From Homalodisca vitripennis (Eukaryota; Arthropoda; Insecta; Hemiptera; Cicadellidae), in the NCBI RefSeq assembly GCF_021130785.1, contig NC_060207.1:5531001-5595000 (forward strand): a stretch of DNA of 64,000 nt. Direction: 5' to 3'. The notes under the pieces were generated by a model. The model did not search any database. It was not told the DNA's origin and saw only the letters and a list, made by a program, of their open reading frames with translations. Of the stretch, positions 13,081 through 26,062 are shown in pieces (position 1 is the first letter of the stretch; each line of letters opens with the position of its first letter). Position numbers and translations under genes: made by a program.

Positions 13081-16000
13081 AGTGCACTCAACTGTCTACC
13101 TGAGGAGAGCAATGAGAATGCCTCTTACTCGCTGTAGATTAACACTATATTTTGGGGATAGTCATAGTGATCGCTGATTCGAACGAATTTGCGAGGAAAT
13201 TCATTTATTTTTTGGGGGGAGAAGCACTCTTTGGCGCCAACATATTTTTTGATCTATTCAGATCCACGTCCATTTTCCAGGAGTCAAGTCTGGACAAGCG
13301 TCAAGATTTCCCCAGATGCTGCACTAAGAGGAAAGGGTGAACTGAAGCTTAAACTCAACATTCAACAAATTGAATCAACCTCTTGCCCACCATAGTCTAT
13401 CAGTATCGTACTATTGTAATGAAAAATTTGGGATACTATATTGGGCTATCACTCCAAAGGGCTGTTAAAATTTATCTTCTGTATCCGGGGAATGAAGTAC
13501 AGAGTTGCAAGACTTCTAATTTTTACAGGTACACTACAATTTTTTTAACGTCTAATAATTAACGCGAGTTACACGATGGATGACAAATGTAAGCAAGTAC
13601 TGCAAAGGGAGGGTTGCTGACGTCAGCCGAAGCATAACGGTTTATCGATTATGTCGAGAAATGCGCGAACTTGCAGCCTATTAATACGTCAACAAAGGGC
13701 GTTACACGATACGTTATAACTGTCGGGCGTAAAATGTTGTTGATAAAGAGTGTTTACAACCCCTTTGCCAATACCCCGACTACTTTGCCATGTGTAATCT
13801 ACTTTACATTACATGCTATCATCAAAAAAAATTTTTAATAAAATTTTAAAAAAAATTTAAAAAAAGTTCTGGGTTTGGGGTTTCAAAATCTGACCTTACC
13901 AGATGAGTGGACGGATTCAGTTAGAATTTCCAGCGATTTTGCTTATGATTTCGGGAGATTAAATCCTCGAATTTGTGTAAGAATATGCAGCGTTTACTAA
14001 CTAAACATAATTGTTAAAATATATCGTCGATCAGATATATCTGAATTTTGTAAATCCTCGAGAATCAATTCATCACCTCTTTCATCAGCAGTTTAGTATA
14101 TACGGATGAAGGTTATAGGCCTTTTTATAAACATGTATAACAAAACCCAACTTCGCACAGCAATTTCGATAAGTCTATCATTGCACCACTGGAATTGAGC
14201 ACCTCTAGATTTCGGAGTGAAATTTTAATAATTTATGTCGCCAATATTAGGTTGTAGCGTTGTTACCAAGATCGAAGAAAATTTGTTTAACAAGTGATAG
14301 ATAAAAGGCCATTGTGAATTTAAGTACTCCAGCCTTAAAGTACTTTGTGCCATAGTTGGATTTTTGCCTGTTTTCTTCGTTAATTCCGATAAGGAAAATA
14401 TTAATATATTCACAGGTCGTGAGAAGCCTACTTTTATATTTTGATTAAAATAGAAGTATAAAGAACTATGCATTTTACTGACAGCCACGTTACAATTTTA
14501 AAATTATCCCCAAAGTCGGAAAGTAATCTTATCTTTGATGTCTGCGTATTACAGTATCCGAAGAGCGCCGGATTATTATTATATTGCTAAAATGTACAGT
14601 TACAAAAGTATAATATTTACTAAACCTACATTCACATCTCATCATCAGGATATTTTGGGGCATGCGATCATGCAAAAATGTATCGAACTACGTGAAGTGT
14701 TAGTAGTAGCTGTGAAGCAAACTGAATTGTTCCCTATTAGAACCCAAACAAATTTGGGGAAAATACTGTTTGTTAAGTTAATGAAAAGTTGATATGGTGG
14801 TAGTTGTCATAAAAGCAAGGTTACCGAGACAGTAGTAGATTACATCTAACAGTTTCTTTCAATAATACTATTTTCTTGGTGTAATGCAACTAATAGAGAC
14901 CAAGATGGATATTTCAAAAGTAAGTACTTCAAATGAGAGGAAACATATAATTTTAAATGAAGCAATTTAGCTATCCTTATATATTATATTTAACTCTTTC
15001 TCAAACCACTCCTATAGTACTTCCCCACCAAATAATCGTGGCTGATGATTAATTTTTCCGCCTTATGGGGAAATATATTACTTTATAACATTTTCATGAA
15101 AAACTAAAGTTGTATTATCAACTGCAAATTTAAAACAGGTCTCTAAACACAGTTTCAGATCTTTGTCTGTGTCTGGTTCAGTCGACATATCTTGAAAAAA
15201 ACGTTTAAGTGACCTATATAGATTAATCGCATAAGCGTTGTGGCCATTATTGGCTAACACTATTTTTAGAGGGTATTCCCTCCAAAGAACAAAAAATCCA
15301 CTAGAATGGGATAGATCTAAGCTAACTTATTACTAGTACTCAATAATGTCTGCAGAATCGGGGAAAAATATTAATACAAGTGGGAAAAAATCAATAGTAA
15401 AGAGGACAGCTCCATATAAATCTAATTAATTTCAAATAATTAGTAACCTATCCTCCTGTGTTATAGTTTTAAAATTCAGAAGACTGCATAATTGTGTCTT
15501 CTAGTTTCTGATTTCCACCTTAAATATCTAAAAACCACTTGGCTTATTAAATACCATTGAGTCTCCAAACTAACATCGATGGATGCTATTTCATTTATGT
15601 TATCTAGTCGTTCAGTGATTCGAATAGAAACCAAAACCTGATTTTTCGATTATATATTATACGATTGGCATTTGGGGACAGAGCATATGAGAATTTTAAC
15701 AAACGACGGCCCTAACAGTAAATTTAAAAGGATATAATAAGAAGACAAAATTTAAACTTGTTGCTCCGTTCGACAATGTGCTTACATTCGAAATAGGCTT
15801 CTCGGCAGTTATAGTTAAATACACAAAGAGTATAATAATCTAACTAAAAATTTAAGAATGCGATTTGTTAAAGTTGTAGTTCACAAGCACCAGTTCGACT
15901 TTCCTCTTAGTGTAGAGTCTGAAGTCTGACCTGCGTACACAGACTTACTCCTACAGATCTGCTGAGTCAGTTTTCGTCTGAGAAAGATCCAAAATAAGTA

Positions 16001-16614
16001 AGCTATAGAAGGGAGCGACCGCGAATTCTGATCCAAGCTATACCACACATCAGATATCCCTAACTGGCCAAAACACAATGGACAATCCAGGTTTTAAGGG
16101 AAAGTAGTGGCATTGTCCTTCATTGAACTTGAATAGATTTTCCCAGATTGCAGAATACTGCGTTTTTAGGTGTTAAATTTGGATTCTAATCAAAGAAATT
16201 TTTCTTACTTTACAAAATCCAAAACTATATCAGACCCGATACTAAAAGTTGCACACATATTGTATATCCATTTTCATTGGGTGTTTAAAGAATTTTTAAC
16301 CCGTATTAATGTTGAAGGGAAATTTTTAATACCTTTAAAATTTTGAGTGCCAAAAAATTTAATAGAATGTCAAGTAATTCGTATTACACGAAAAAGTAAA
16401 TATACACGAAAGAATCATTATATTTTAAATGTAAATGGTGTAGCATAAGTATAACTTGTTCGTATACATGGAAAAGGGGCCTCATTAAAAAGCAAACTTA
16501 AATTTTTGGATTAAATAAAAAATTATTATTTGAAATACTAGTTATACTGCTTTCTATTCAGATTTTACGTTTCCATACCAGATTAAATTTTAAAAGATTG
16601 AAGATATAACTCAA
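13081..16614. other. AT-rich DNA without a supported gene
   Basis: Open frames here (for example 13152-13340, 14225-14488 minus and 14535-14792) are under 90 codons, overlap one another in different frames, and have no recognisable motif. The part around 13560-13800 is somewhat less AT-rich. I see no RNA gene, repeat array or transposon end. Confidence 0.55.
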
Positions 16615-17735
16615 ACTCCTGACGGCAACCAATGTGGAGACCTGCCGCTGCGGCCAACCCGGGTGAAGTCTGCTAGCAACCCGCAAGTTGTGTGTGGTAC
16701 ATCAACCCTATAAATCCAGGAACTAACAAAGTATTTAAAATTGTTGGGCCGCAAAACCCACAGGAACAGTCCAGAGAGGCCACCTTTCCCCCTGACAAGT
16801 TCCGCAGCACCGTGAAGCCTACTACAGCGCCAAGTATGTGGTGAGTTTAAACCACCTAACACCGGGGTATAATCCAGGACTACATAGTAGTTTTAAAATT
16901 TTGGATGGCCAAACACATGGAACTGTCGGAGAGGCCACCTTCCTGACGGCTCCGCGGCCATCCGTGGAAGCCCTGCCTACACGCCAAGTTGTGTGTGGTA
17001 CACCTACCACCGCGTATAATCCAGGACTACAAAGTAAGTTTAAAAATTGTTGGCCAACACAGGAACTGTCAAGGAGAGGGCCACCCTTTTTCCTGACGGG
17101 TTTTTCGCTGCACCGTAAGCCTACTACATCGCCAAGTTGTGTGAGGTAACCTCCGTACCGCGGGTAATAAACCAGGACATACAAAGGGGTTATTATTGTT
17201 GGACCAACACAGGTAAACAGTCCAGGAGAGGAGAGGCCGACCTTCCTGACGGGTTCCGCTGCCACCGAGTTGCGAAGCCTATCTACACGCCAAGTTTGTG
17301 TGGTACTTGCCTACCCAGGAAATAATCCAGGAAAACTACAAAGTAGTTTAATGTAGGCCAACACAGGAACTGTCAGGAGAGCGGCCCCACCTTCCTGACG
17401 CTCCGGGCGCCATCGTAGAAAGCCTACAACACCGCCAAGTTAGTGTGTGGTACTCCTACCTCGGTATAATCCAGGACTACAAAGTAGTTTATTGTTGGCC
17501 AACCAGGAACTGTCAGGAAAGAGGCCCCCCTTCCCCCTGACGTGCTCCGCGGGCCGAACCGTGAAAAGGAGCCTCTTTAAACCACGCACAAGTTTTGTGG
17601 GTGAGGTAACTCCTAACCCGGTTATAATTTTCCCAGGACATACAAAGTCGGTTTATTGTTGGCCCAAACGACAGGGGAAACTTGTCAGGAGAGGCCACCG
17701 TCCTACGGCTCCCGGCGGCACCGTGTAAGTCTGAT
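16615..17735. repeat. tandem array, about 132-bp unit, 7-8 copies
   Basis: Ordered landmarks recur: AATCCAGGACTACAAAGTAG, TTGTTGGCCAACACAGGAAC, TGTCAGGAGAGGCCACC, TTCCTGACGG, CGCCAAGTTGTGTGGTAC. The AATCCAGG landmark, or its decayed form, occurs near 16713, 16871, 17018, 17169, 17323, 17468 and 17629, a spacing of 145-161 bases. My consensus is about 132. The 147-codon minus-strand frame at 17265-16822 and the overlapping plus-strand frames are repeat by-products. Confidence 0.87.
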
Positions 17736-19936
17736 TGCAGGAAGACTGCATCGATAATCGTCCCGTGCTGCACACAAATATTAAGCAACTTCAATGAAAG
17801 AACCACATGAGGCGGAAACATGTAGCAATCGAACATCTTGGGTATATTGCGCGGCCAATAAAAAAAGCTAAGATGCCGGAGACCACACTAGCGGATGAGT
17901 GGCGGCGAAAAACTCAACCTATTAGTCCCACACCGTCGTCCAAAATTAAGCGAGTGTAGGCTGTTAAATTATTAAAATTTTTGTGTACGTCTTGTTTGGA
18001 CCCACATATAATTGTAGGTTTTGTTTAAATCACAGGTTTTGGGGCGCCTACTACAAACAGTACAGTGAAACTGTAAACATCTGCGGAAATCAGTGTTAAT
18101 TAATATCGGTGTCACGCCACGGCCATGCCTCATTTTTTTCAACAGAATGTGTTTACTTCAAAAATAAACCCAATTTATTTTCGGATAATGAGTTTATTTG
18201 TATATAACGTTTTCGGGAAATTTTTATCATTAGATAATAGTGTAAAAATTTTTAATAATAGAATTTTAGATTATGTTGTGCATATTCCCCTTTTTATATT
18301 AGATTATTTCTTATATAAGTTTTCTACTAACGCAGTTGGTGACAGAAAAGGTATTTTTATGTACCTTTATCACGAATCACTAACTTTGACTAGTATTGAG
18401 CTATATATAAAAAAGCGTGGAGTAAGGGACGACTTTTGATGATAACTTTTAAATATTTGCTTTCCCCAAATTCACGCTTAATCTACTTCCCCAATAAAAT
18501 TTTAAATGCCCAAAACTCTTTAGACGTGTCTTCGTACAGTGAATAAGTGATCTTCACAGATCATGACAAAATTTACGAAATGTCTGGCGAGCCCAATGAA
18601 AAAGGTCAAACTTAAATTACTTCCATATTGCACTGGTATACTTAAACGTCATTATAACCTTTATCAATTGATTCTGCTTTAAAATTTTTGCCAAATATTG
18701 TTTAATCATGGAATATTAACACTTTTATATTGAATTTAATTCAAAGGTCATTCTAAATCTAGTCTCAGATGAACATTAACATGTTTCTAAACTAAAACCG
18801 TTTTTTAGATTGCTTCTTCCTCTTTTAAAATCTAAACAAAAGTGTGAAAACCCAAAGGGTTTTAATAAATTATCAAAATCTAGAAATTATTATTGCGGGT
18901 CGTTACTATTATAATACGAGTGTGACCTTTATTTATTCCCTTTAAAAAATTTAGTCAAGCAATGAGAGTAGAATAATAGTTTATTAAGTTTAGGGCAATA
19001 ATTTTAAAATATTTGATTGAAATTTAAAAATTATAAATTTAAAAAATTCTACAGTAAAAAAACATCTGTTCTTCCAATAATGTTGGGTAATGTAATATAC
19101 GATGTTGCGCTTCTACATAAGAAGTTATGTTTATTCTGAATTGAGAACAATCCTACCATGTTATATTTCAGATGGTGCGAGGTAGATATAATCGCCTAAA
19201 TCACTGGGGAACAATTGAGTAAATATTATTCGAAATTCCACAGAAACTTGTATTTTTGAAAGGTGAAAAATATATAGACATTTGATATTTTACAGCCTAC
19301 TACGATCATCCACACGGCCTTACCAGGTAGCTTTCGAAATCGAATGTAATGTGTAAAACTTTGATTATAGCACTAATCATGTACAATGATAAGTCCTTTA
19401 TAAATATTATGTAACGTCATACATCAGGTACACATTATTTCAGTGTTAAATGAGTTGTGTTGCCCCATCCCATTCTTTAAGACTGTATTAAGGGGGTTTT
19501 AAACAGGCCTGACCTTTAAATAAATTAGTCGACGGTGCAATCTGTAGTAAACAGTAGTTATTCAACTTTGTATTTTACTGGTATGCATTACACTTCTAAT
19601 GAAGCAGTTGTACTAATTTTTAAGATGTTTTATAAAATTTAAAATGTTAACAGATTTTTCAGCATATATTTCGAACTTCAGACTAAAAGTTTGTCCAACA
19701 GCTATTTAGTGGTCATTAATCTTGCATTAAAAGAACCGTAAAAATACAATTAGTTTCATAATTTTACCCCAAAATATTCCTAGTTACGTTCTAATATTTT
19801 CTCATTCTTATAAAGCATTCCCCCAGGGATGTCACGAATATTTTTAACAACAAAGAATTAGCTTAATCGAACCAGGCCTGTTCTCGCAATTACCCTTAGG
19901 AACAAATTTGGCAGTTAAAAATTTTTATTATAAGAG

Positions 19937-19960
19937 ATATATAATAATATATATATATAT
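19937..19960. repeat. short AT microsatellite
   Basis: An alternating AT run of about 20 bases. Confidence 0.6.
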
Positions 19961-20840
19961 GGGACAATCTATATGGAGGTTGTAGTGACTAATGCAATCC
20001 AATTGTAAACATATCTGTATTATAATTACAAATATTAAATATATAAAAACTAAGGTAACAAGTATTTATTACACAAATTATTCATAGATATTTCTGATCT
20101 TTTCTGCCATCTTAACGTCTCTATTTGAAAACAAACGTAGACAACACACGAAAACCCGTTTGACCTCTCACACTATGAGGGGAAGTAAATATTTAAAATG
20201 AAACGGTTTCCATTATTAAAAATCTTTCATTAGAGTTATCAAAATATAGGTACTTTTTGTTTGTACTTCAAACAGTATAGCAACTGAAAAAAAAGTCCAC
20301 TTCATTTATACAAATTTGGTGTACTTTTCAATAAGCAGCAAACGTCTTATTAAAATATATACATAGAGTTTTAAGATCAAATTTTAAACAGTATGAAACC
20401 TAAATCAGCAAGTCTGAAAATTTTTTTGCAACATATCGAGATCGTAATAAGGGGAAAAAGTTATGCTGTTAGTATCGATGGTGCGAACCATTGCGTACTT
20501 GTTGACCCCAGTTTTCCTGACTAAAAGGGAACAGTTCGGTTTTGGGGAATAGTCTAACCCCCCCAACTTACATTAAGTAGGTGTAACTACATATACATTT
20601 ACATAGATTTGATAAAAATTCTAAAAAGAATACTTTGATTTGATTTCGAGAGAAAAGGTTTTTATCAATCCTTATCGCAGTAAAATACATATCACAATTG
20701 CAATCCTGGGAGGTTGTGGCAAAATTTCGAACTGTATGTATTAATTGCACTTAACTTGACTATATATTATTTAAACGAGTATAAAGATTCGTTTGATTAA
20801 CATCAGCATTAAAATAATTATTAAAACATGATAATATAAG

Positions 20841-20867
20841 CAAGATATTTGCTGATAAAATATCTTG
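20841..20867. repeat. perfect 10-bp inverted repeat, 7-base loop
   Basis: CAAGATATTT at 20841-20850 is exactly complementary to AAATATCTTG at 20858-20867, with loop GCTGATA. No poly-T tract or gene end adjoins it, so I assign no function. Confidence 0.5.
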
Positions 20868-22088
20868 AACTATAGTTTTAACTCATGTATTTCTTATAAT
20901 TTATAATCTTCTCCTGTACATACAATTTTAAAACGGTGTCAGTTTTGCTCGTTTATAAAATTACAATCATCAATTAAAAATACATTTTTTGTTTCCACCT
21001 CCATTAAATCAGGAATTGGGTTTGGGTTTGGTTTATTGAAAAATTTAACGCAGTAAAATTTAAAATTACTGGATAGCATACATTATTTGCTAAAGCATCA
21101 GTGCATTTACTGTGTAAGGGATATACACAACCATTTCTGACCCTGGTTTACAATTCACAGATAAGAGGCTTATATCCCAAAAATTTGTGTCAATGTGGTT
21201 TTGAGATTTGTTTCCCCAATCAATGTCGGGGAACAATCTGAGCTGGAAAAAATTTCACTGTTTTAAATATTACTATTACAAATAAGGGTTATTAAAAATT
21301 ATTAAATTTATATTTGGGGGAACAACGAGCTTCATACTTAATCCTGCCATTTTGGAGAATTTCACTTGCAAGCCCCTTTCTTTGAAGCAGCAGTGATAGT
21401 GTCAATGCAGGAGTAACGAAAGATTGTCGTTGACACGACGTAACGTTTAGATGAGTATCGCATTAAGTTTTCAGTTCAGATATACATTTTGAAAGTTATC
21501 AAAAAATTGTGGCATATAATACCACTATTGCCCAATAAGAGTGCGGACTTACTTTTTTATTAGACTCTTGTAAAAAATTGAAGATCATTGCTAACGTAGC
21601 ATTCTACACTAAACGCGTAAATAAGTAAGAAAGGGGTGTTCAAAAGTAAGTGTCGCACTGACACGAAATGAAAATTGGGGAATTTTTTAATAAATTTACT
21701 TGAAAAAAAACTAACAATTCAGTTATTTAATATTGATATATAACACAACAGGTGTAAAGTAATAAGATTATCAAAAATACAGAAGTTTGGGTGAACAGAA
21801 TGCTTTACTGTAGAAAATATTGAAAAATTAGAGGTTTTTAAAATTAGATTCTAAGAACAATGAATTGCTTTTAGAAAAAACATGTTTGTTTGACAATAGT
21901 TTCATTTAAAAATGTAGAACTTTTAAATTCATTTAACTGAAATGGTCAAGTTATATTAAATAAGTTTAAAAACATCAAATTGGGTACAACCATCCGTTCA
22001 AGGGTATAAAGGGACGTGCGTTATCTCCGGGGATTTTTTTAAAAAGCCTGGGTATTATTGAATATATCTAATAAGTCTACCAAAATCT

Positions 22089-22110
22089 TCTAATATACGA
22101 GTATATTAGA
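22089..22110. repeat. perfect 9-bp inverted repeat, 4-base loop
   Basis: TCTAATATA and TATATTAGA flank the loop CGAG. The arms are almost purely A and T, so a chance origin is likely. Confidence 0.4.
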
Positions 22111-23589
22111 TAGCCTTAAACACAGTAACGAATAGCAGAGCTATCTCACCACAGATTTTAAGACCAAAATGTAAAGTTTACTAGACACCTACGTCTAACA
22201 TCCAACTATTGAACTGGCTTTTCATAAAATTTTGTATATTTCTCCAAGCAAGGGGTTTGTATAATATATACTTAGGGCAAACAGATATCCAGTGAACACT
22301 TTACCTTCGTCTTAATTTTAGAAAACCCAGGGATATAAATACTAATCGATCCAAAGTATCGTGCCCTGTGTCTAATTGCTAACATCCATCGTCCAAACAA
22401 TGAAAAATAATGAAGGAAAGCTAATGTACTTGTAAAGTGACAATGACATTTCAGATAATGATAATTACTTCTCCAGGGTATTTAGTATAGATAAGTAAAT
22501 TTTAGATTTTTTGAGGCGTTTAAATCAACAGGAAATATGGGTTTTTTTACAAGATTTATTGTGTTGTAATATATAATGACCCCGGGGAGTGTTTCCCAAA
22601 TAATTTCGGATTAAAAACCATCGGAAAACAAGAAGATTAAAATTACGGTAATTTTATAAATGCCATCGAGGTAATTACGAGACCATACCCAACGAATGAT
22701 AAAGGGGAAAGATCGAGTCTTATTCTCGAGGAACTTTGGGAAAAAGTTTTATTTCTTGTCTTGTCGGGCCTACACGCATGATATCCGGGAAAAACGAACT
22801 GACTTCACGGCATTTCCGCATTTCTCCCTGACTTTCTAATTTTCTATATATGAAACCTAGATACCGCAAGTGATGAACCATGGCTCCTCCAAAAAGGCAA
22901 ACTAACTATAACACTCAAAATGTTTCTAAGACCCCGGAAAGCTAGATTACAAATTGCGGTAGTAAACGCTTTTTAAAAAAGACCCCAATGAAATTCTTGA
23001 AAAAAACCCAACATAATGACATACATTTTACAGTTCAAGTAATTTTACCAAAAGTGAATTTAATCAGCCGACTGGCTTTCTTTTTGGACCATCGCGCAGT
23101 ACTTTAAAGTCGTACGCAAGATTTTTATACATTTCTTCATCGAACAAAAGAGGCAAGCTATGTCACTTGAATAAGTCTTAGAACGGAAATTACATTTTAA
23201 AAGCTGAAAGTAAAGCGATTGTATTTTATATTTCGTTACAAATTTACTTAGTAACATAAAAATTTATAAATGCACGCATGATATTAGTTAGTACACATGC
23301 GAGGATTTATAAAACATTTTGCGTAACTATTCTAGCTTCTGACAAAGTTTAAAAACTTTTTAAAAATTAAAATCAACATAGATGTTTTGGTAATAAGTGG
23401 CCCCTTTCGATCATTTTATAGACTCATATGTGTATAAGTTCTTGGCACAGAAAAAACTCAACTTATGGATGCACCCTAGTATGAAAGAAATTAGTCTTAG
23501 GCCCGGGGTGATATTACAAAGGCTGAAAGTAGACGATTTTATTGCCGAAGTAGTCTTCTGCAGACCATGGTGATATAAGTAGTACATAG

Positions 23590-23697
23590 GTGTCGTATGT
23601 ATGTGTGTGGTGTGGTGTGTGGGGTGTGTGGTGTTGAGTGTGTGTGTGTATGGTAGTGTTGTGTGTGAGTGCGTGTGAGTAGTGTTTTGTGTGTGTA
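23590..23697. repeat. GT-rich microsatellite
   Basis: About 108 bases are dominated by TG dinucleotides with interruptions such as GGGG and TAGTG. A 94-codon minus-strand frame through it (23823-23539) has a His-Thr-rich centre produced by the repeat and is not a gene. Confidence 0.85.
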
Positions 23698-25399
23698 TTT
23701 TATCAACGATTGAAGTCTACGCATATGGCTATAATTACACTTCTTGACCTGGGCAGTGCGCAAAACCCCCAAAAATCCTTGGGCATAGAAAATAGTAATT
23801 CTTTCAACAAAGTACTGACTCACACTACACAGTAGAACCTAAAAAATAAGAGACCACGTTAGAAAATTTTGCTTATCATTTTGAAGCTATATGATCAGGA
23901 GAGTTTTTGGGGAATGACATAGAAAAGGAGAATAAGTAAATTTATATGTGTCCTGTTTTTTCAACAGAAATTGGCGTGCGAAGAAGGGGCCGCGGGTTTA
24001 AATTGTTAGTTCATATTATGTTGACAATGACTGTGTTAATTTTGAATTTTACCCAAAAATGTTTTAAAAGTTGTTAAAAATTCAATATTTTTTTACATGA
24101 TTTTGGAAAAGTGATTTGGGATCGTCAGAGGGAGTTAGGTTTAAAGGGGTTTGAAACCTCACTCCAAAACCTTGATAATACGGACGCGACGGCCGATTTC
24201 CAGGACCTCAGGCAACCATTGTCTGTTCATACTGTGTCCTACTTGAAATCAACGGCACCACTCAACCCCTTTTACACCCCTTTGGTAACGATACCCAAAG
24301 GCATAAGACCTAGTACTTCTCACAACCAGGCTACGAACATAACAGCGTGAAAGAATAATTTCGACTAACCAAAACCCACTTTTCTATAAAGATCGTTTCA
24401 ATATCAAAGTAGGGGAAATTTGAACTAGGAAATGGAGTATCGGAGCTCACGAGAGGCTGGAAAGGGGAACATTTTAAATTGTAATAAAAATGTACGAAAA
24501 TTATTCCCTTGTAAAAGGCGCCTGCAAAAATATATAAAGTTTCATACACAACAATATTATTTATAAAATCCTGTAATTTTTAAACACTTCTTCAAACGCG
24601 TTCCCCCTCTCCCCCTTTAAACAACACTTACCAATTGGATGTCACCATAAAAAAGTACAGTAAAGTTCATAACAAATCAATCAATAACTTGAAAATAATC
24701 GAGATTACTGTTGGCATATAAATCGGTCAATTGCAAAACTAAAAAAATATATTTATTGTTTTATTGATCGAGTAGAACGGGAAAAACCCGGGCCAGTATT
24801 CTAACATACTCCGTTTCGGAATTAGTAAATAGACGAAAAAAAACGCAAACGAACAAATATAGTGAAATCTATGTAGGCGTAAAATAAATGAATGCAATAC
24901 GTTTAAAAAAATTGAAACATTTGATCACAACTTCCCCAAAGAAATCTAACGTTCCCGTAAGGCACATATGTATGCTGCAGTCTCAAAAAAGACTTCTTCT
25001 AGAAGTTATTATAGCGTTGTAAATATATGGAAAGCCAAAATTATAATAAGATAATACTTTTATACCACGTTATTGTGTTGTTACAACCACTAAAGATTCT
25101 CCATAAGCCTAACATATGTCTAATTTTGCATCGGAGGTTTTGTTTACACATAGGTTTTTAGTAAACGTATATTGTGTGATAGCTAAACAGTTTTATTCCT
25201 GTCCTTTTCCTTTTAAATTTTAAAATGTTAAAACCCTTTTTCCCTGTGCTAATGTTCACTTCGCAATAGACACAACCCAAATCGTGGGTTTCCCAAAAAT
25301 TATTTTACAACCGTACGCGGTAATGCAGACTAATTGTCTAGTTATGATATAAGTTAAATAATCAATAAAATAATCAAATTTTTAATAAGGGTATTTGAT
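23698..25399. other. AT-rich DNA without a supported gene
   Basis: A 79-codon plus-strand frame near 24111-24350 has a more balanced amino-acid composition than its neighbours. It has no ATG start, no motif and no splice context that I can defend. The rest is AT-rich and closed in all frames. Confidence 0.45.
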
Positions 25400-26062
25400 G
25401 TATACGAACAGAGCGGACGATTCCCGCCCAATATCCCCCAGTAGCGAAGCCCCAGCGACTGCGTGCCGTGAGCTCGTATCTAATTCCTAGATTGCACACC
25501 TAATAGAGTTTCCCGGGGCACTGCAAACCTCTGACATCGGCTGCCATCATTTCCCTCTCGAGTTACGAAAACACGATAACGTTTCCCCGAGGAAAGTGCG
25601 TTTGACGTTTTCCGCCTCAGGTGACGTCCCGCAGCGAACTACTCACCGCTTATCGAATGCTGGGTCTATATCCGCATATTGGGCGTTTTCTACAACTACC
25701 AGTTTACGACAAAGAGACTCTACCATGCGTTTGGGAAATGTTAAATTACACAGATAATATAGTGTGTTTGTACGGTTTACTTTGTCGTTGGGCTAAATTT
25801 AACGTCCCACCATTTACAGTACCGCATGTTATTTAATAGACCTCACACTCGTTTAAAGTTACAGAGCCACGTAAATTTAACTTTAAAACTTCTTGGGTTA
25901 GCAGTATTGTATTTGCGAAAAAATGTACCATTGAAATACGAATTCAAACTGAGTTGCAAGTTGTCTAGCAGGGTTATGTTGACATACCATTCCAATGTAT
26001 CGTATCCTTTTTCCCAGAAGAACACCGGAGGACGGGCCACCGCGCGGTGTGTTGGCACTTGA
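25400..26062. other. GC-richer island with open frames on both strands
   Basis: Composition rises well above the local background. An open plus-strand stretch at about 25621-25836 follows a CCTCAG that resembles a 3' splice site. Overlapping frames run on the minus strand at 26109-25843. None of the peptides matches a family that I know. The island could contain an exon, a 5' regulatory region or an old mobile element, and the sequence alone does not decide. Confidence 0.25.

Larger units (their letters stand above)
17736..23588. other. AT-rich DNA without a supported gene
   Basis: The longest frame, about 104 codons at 18125-18439 on the plus strand, lies in very AT-rich DNA. Its peptide is rich in Phe, Ile, Tyr and Asn, as expected from base composition alone. 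Two small perfect hairpins and an AT microsatellite are listed separately. No splice, promoter, RNA or transposon signal stands out. Confidence 0.55.

Noticed and set aside
16822..17265. 147-codon minus-strand frame
   Set aside because: It lies wholly within the 132-bp tandem array.
18125..18439. 104-codon frame with hydrophobic content
   Set aside because: The composition is what very AT-rich DNA produces, with no motif, splice context or homology by eye.
23539..23823. His/Thr-rich 94-codon frame
   Set aside because: Its centre is translation of the GT microsatellite.
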